Assembly: GCF_015832195.1 (NCBI RefSeq)
Contig: NC_052028.1
Location: 8,041,501 to 8,105,500 of the forward strand
Direction: 5' to 3'
Length of the DNA: 64,000 nucleotides
From: Motacilla alba alba
Taxonomy: Eukaryota > Chordata > Aves > Passeriformes > Motacillidae
In this document: piece by piece, positions 61,246-64,000 of the stretch
Numbering within the stretch: the stretch's first letter is position 1
Layout: the number at the start of each line of letters is the position of its first letter
Position numbers and translations under genes: made by a program
The notes under the pieces: model-generated
Databases searched by the model: none
What the model was told of the DNA's origin: nothing
What the model saw: the letters and a program-made list of their open reading frames with translations, nothing else

Positions 61246-63902
61246 GATCTCTGCACTAACCTGGAGTGAAGGAGAACAACATTAGAAAAATTATATGACC
61301 CCCACAACTGAACTTCCTATGTAAGGAAAAGACAACCAGAAAAAACTGGGCAAAACCATGTTCTCCTGGAAATACAGCCCAGTCATCAGCTAGATTTCAT
61401 CCAAGCCTGTGCCCCTTTGCAGCTCTAGCCTCTTCCTCAGCCTGCTCCCCATAACAATATCCTCAAAATTCCCCTTTCCATATCCCAGCTTACTCTGCCT
61501 TCATTTGTTGTCATTTATACACCAAAATGACACTATCCAAAACAACAGAGTAGGTGGCTCCTAACAGATGTGATCTACAAGTCAGGATTTTGAAACTGGA
61601 GGCGTCCTCCATAATGAACACAGGAAAAGTTGGAGGTATCCATCGCTGACTTGTGGAGGCAGTGAAAGCCCAAAGTAACCAAGGTATTAATTTAAGCCTT
61701 TCAGTCAGACATCCTGGATGAGGTGGGATGAAAAACAGGTGCCTCAGGACACACTTACATCACCTTTCTGTAAATAAAACCCACGTTTTCCATTACAAAA
61801 TGCAATAAAAGTAAATAAATATTTTATAGCCCTGAGGGGAGCTGACATTTTTTTTTTTCTCCCTGCTAGGGTGATGCCAGCTTTGTACTCCTTGTTTCAG
61901 TACAACAGAAGTAAATATTTTCAGTATTTGTATATGCTACCCATGGAATTCAGGTTCATACCAAGTGTTTGCCAGCATGTATCATAAAAAGGGTCAGCAT
62001 TAGGGAAAAAATATGGCTTATTGAAATGATTTAACATTTTATACCTGTAAGTCATGATTCCTGTTTTCCATAGCTTGACTTTTAAATTTACCCTGATAAT
62101 CAAAACTTTAATTTTGACAGAGGTATCACTGAGTCTCTGCTCTGGTAATACCACCTGGAGACAGCAAAGATCACCCTGATGTTGAAATGACCTTGGCAAA
62201 GTGACTTCTGTTGAAGTAACTGGGTTTCCCAGGTTCTTCTCAAAATAACAGAAATACATGTTCTGTAATGTAATTTAAGAACTAGCTACTAGGCTGTGGG
62301 TAGTTTTGATTTTATTGATATTAGTTTAGTGAACACTGTATATTGTAAAACTGATAGAGTGGGAAAATGACTTCACTAGATTATCAAATTTGATGGAGCT
62401 GGTAGCTGACTGCAAACGTAAGTATGGGAACTATCACCTAAGAAAGTACTCAGTATTTCATTGTGGATTTTTTAATGTTTCATATTCAGAACAACCTAAA
62501 ACAGTGGCCCTGAAAACAATAAAATATGCTTGTGCAATACTGCCATTTATGTGCAGTTACACTTCATTATCCCTGTAATCTAACATGGTGGCTCAAAAGG
62601 AGAAGGCGAACATTTTCTGAGTGATTTAGCAGGATGCTTTAATGATGTATTGAAAATGAACATTGACCCTATGTAATAGGTGCTAAACTGACACTCTTAA
62701 AGCACTCCATCCGTTTCACTCAGACTGACTATCCTCCTTAAATCATCACTGTGTCATTTTTATGATGCAGATCCATCTACTGAGACTATGGGACTGTGAA
62801 ATGTCATGAAAAAAGCAATAAGAAAAAAAATAAAATTAAGTTGCAGGTGGCAAGTATTAGCATTTCAAATATGTTCTGTTGCATTACACTATTATTCCAT
62901 CTCTGTCAAGGGGCAACAAGATTCAATTCTCACCTTGAACAGCCCGTGTTGTTGAATGCATTAGCTCAGGGCATGAGAAGCTCCTGTGCCAGCTGAAGGG
63001 CATTTTAAAATAAAGGTAAAATATATTTAGGACTAAATTTGATAGTACACAAGGGTCAGCCTCCCCCTCAGAGGACAAAGCCACAATTCCTTCTTTTCTT
63101 CCCTGTTGTGTTCCTTAGCTCCCAGGCTTTTTACAAATTAAAGACTTGAAACTTTTTGCTCACCAGAAAAGCTGAAATAAAAGGCTGAGGGTCAAGGAGT
63201 TAATTGTAATCCTAAAGGTCAGGCTCCCCAGCTGGCAGGGCTGGCACTGTTTATGCAGTGCAGACTGAGGACATCAGGACAGCACAGAAGTGTATCCCTT
63301 CAGCTCATTTCTAAATCCAGCTTTAAGCTGAAGGGAGATACCTGACTCCAAGTGCAGCCCAACTGCCAGGTTTAAATCCAGCACTGCAAAACACCCAGTA
63401 TTAAACCTTCACACTGTGGTAGTGATAATTTTTTTTTTTTTTCTGTAGCAGGGACTAAACACTGGGCATTTTTCTAATCTTGTTATCAAACGCTGCTGAG
63501 CAATTCTTAATGCAATTTTTAGAAAGCAAATAAAGACTACAAATTCGTTTTCAGCAGGTTCCTGGCATGGAACTTTTCAGCACCAATGCATTTGGATTGG
63601 CAAAGGCAGGCCTGGAGAGAAAGTCTCTATGGGAAGCTTTGAGTGGATTCTGCTCCCAGCGTCATGCACAAGGCACGTGGGCACCTAGAGCCTCACAGCA
63701 GTTGGGCAGGAGTGGAAAGCTTCATCTTTTTCCCAAACTCTCCTCTTTTCTTGCCTCATTTGCCCTTTCATGGCTCCTTCTGAAACCATGTTATAATTTC
63801 AAAGCCTTGTCTCTATTCACTTCCTAAGAAGTCCTCTCCTCCCATCTCAAGTTTTGCATCTCTTCTCCCTGTGACCCACTCTGTTCATTCCATAAACTCA
63901 TC

Positions 63903-64000
63903 ACAGGCTGAGAGAGCTGGAGCTCTTTAACCTGGAAAAGAGAAGGCTCCAGAAAGATCTTAGAGCCCCTTCCAGTGCCTAGAGGGAGCTACAAGAGAGC
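63903..64000 (+). mobile_element. CR1 LINE fragment running off the window end
   Basis: AGGCTGAGAGAGCTGGAGCT, CCTGGAAAAGAGAAGGCTCC and GAGCCCCTTCCAGTGCCTAG are plus-orientation CR1 sequence found a few hundred bases before the 3' terminus. The element continues past the window. Confidence 0.85.

Overview
The window is vertebrate nuclear DNA, most likely from a bird and probably a songbird. It is AT-rich and gene-sparse. It carries about 17 fragments of the avian LINE family CR1, recognised by the 3' end that reads (on one strand) AAGGTCCCTTCCAACCCAAA followed by ATTCTATG tails, plus one solo endogenous-retrovirus LTR. The only protein-coding gene I can support is on the minus strand: the 3' part of FSTL4 (follistatin-like 4, also called SPIG1). 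The species and chromosome assignments are inferences.

Layout. 1-6986 lies downstream of the gene and holds 3' UTR of unknown length plus intergenic DNA with two CR1 fragments. 6987-41819 holds the last ten coding exons of FSTL4 in reverse order. They form an unbroken reading frame of 599 residues, with all internal junctions GT-AG and all phases matching. The exons encode two immunoglobulin-like domains followed by the long follistatin-like C-terminal region. 41820-64000 is the start of the large upstream intron. I found no signal-peptide, Kazal or EF-hand exon there, so the N-terminal portion (roughly 240 residues, judging from the family's length of about 840) should lie beyond 64000.

The introns contain CR1 debris, several simple repeats, and some structured elements worth noting. 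These are a 15-bp perfect hairpin just inside a splice donor (14466-14503), a cluster of four perfect nuclear-receptor half-sites within and beside a hairpin (30509-30565), a 23-bp minisatellite (47636-47704), and an intact 399-bp solo LTR with a perfect 6-bp target duplication (42893-43291). The LTR lies in the same orientation as FSTL4 and about 1 kb upstream of the first Ig exon. A terminal-exon-like open frame with a poly(A) signal on the minus strand (60868-61245) is an unidentified candidate transcript.

I see no bacterial-type gene systems, CRISPR arrays, tRNA or rRNA genes. Almost all other short open frames look like chance frames in non-coding DNA or frames inside repeats.
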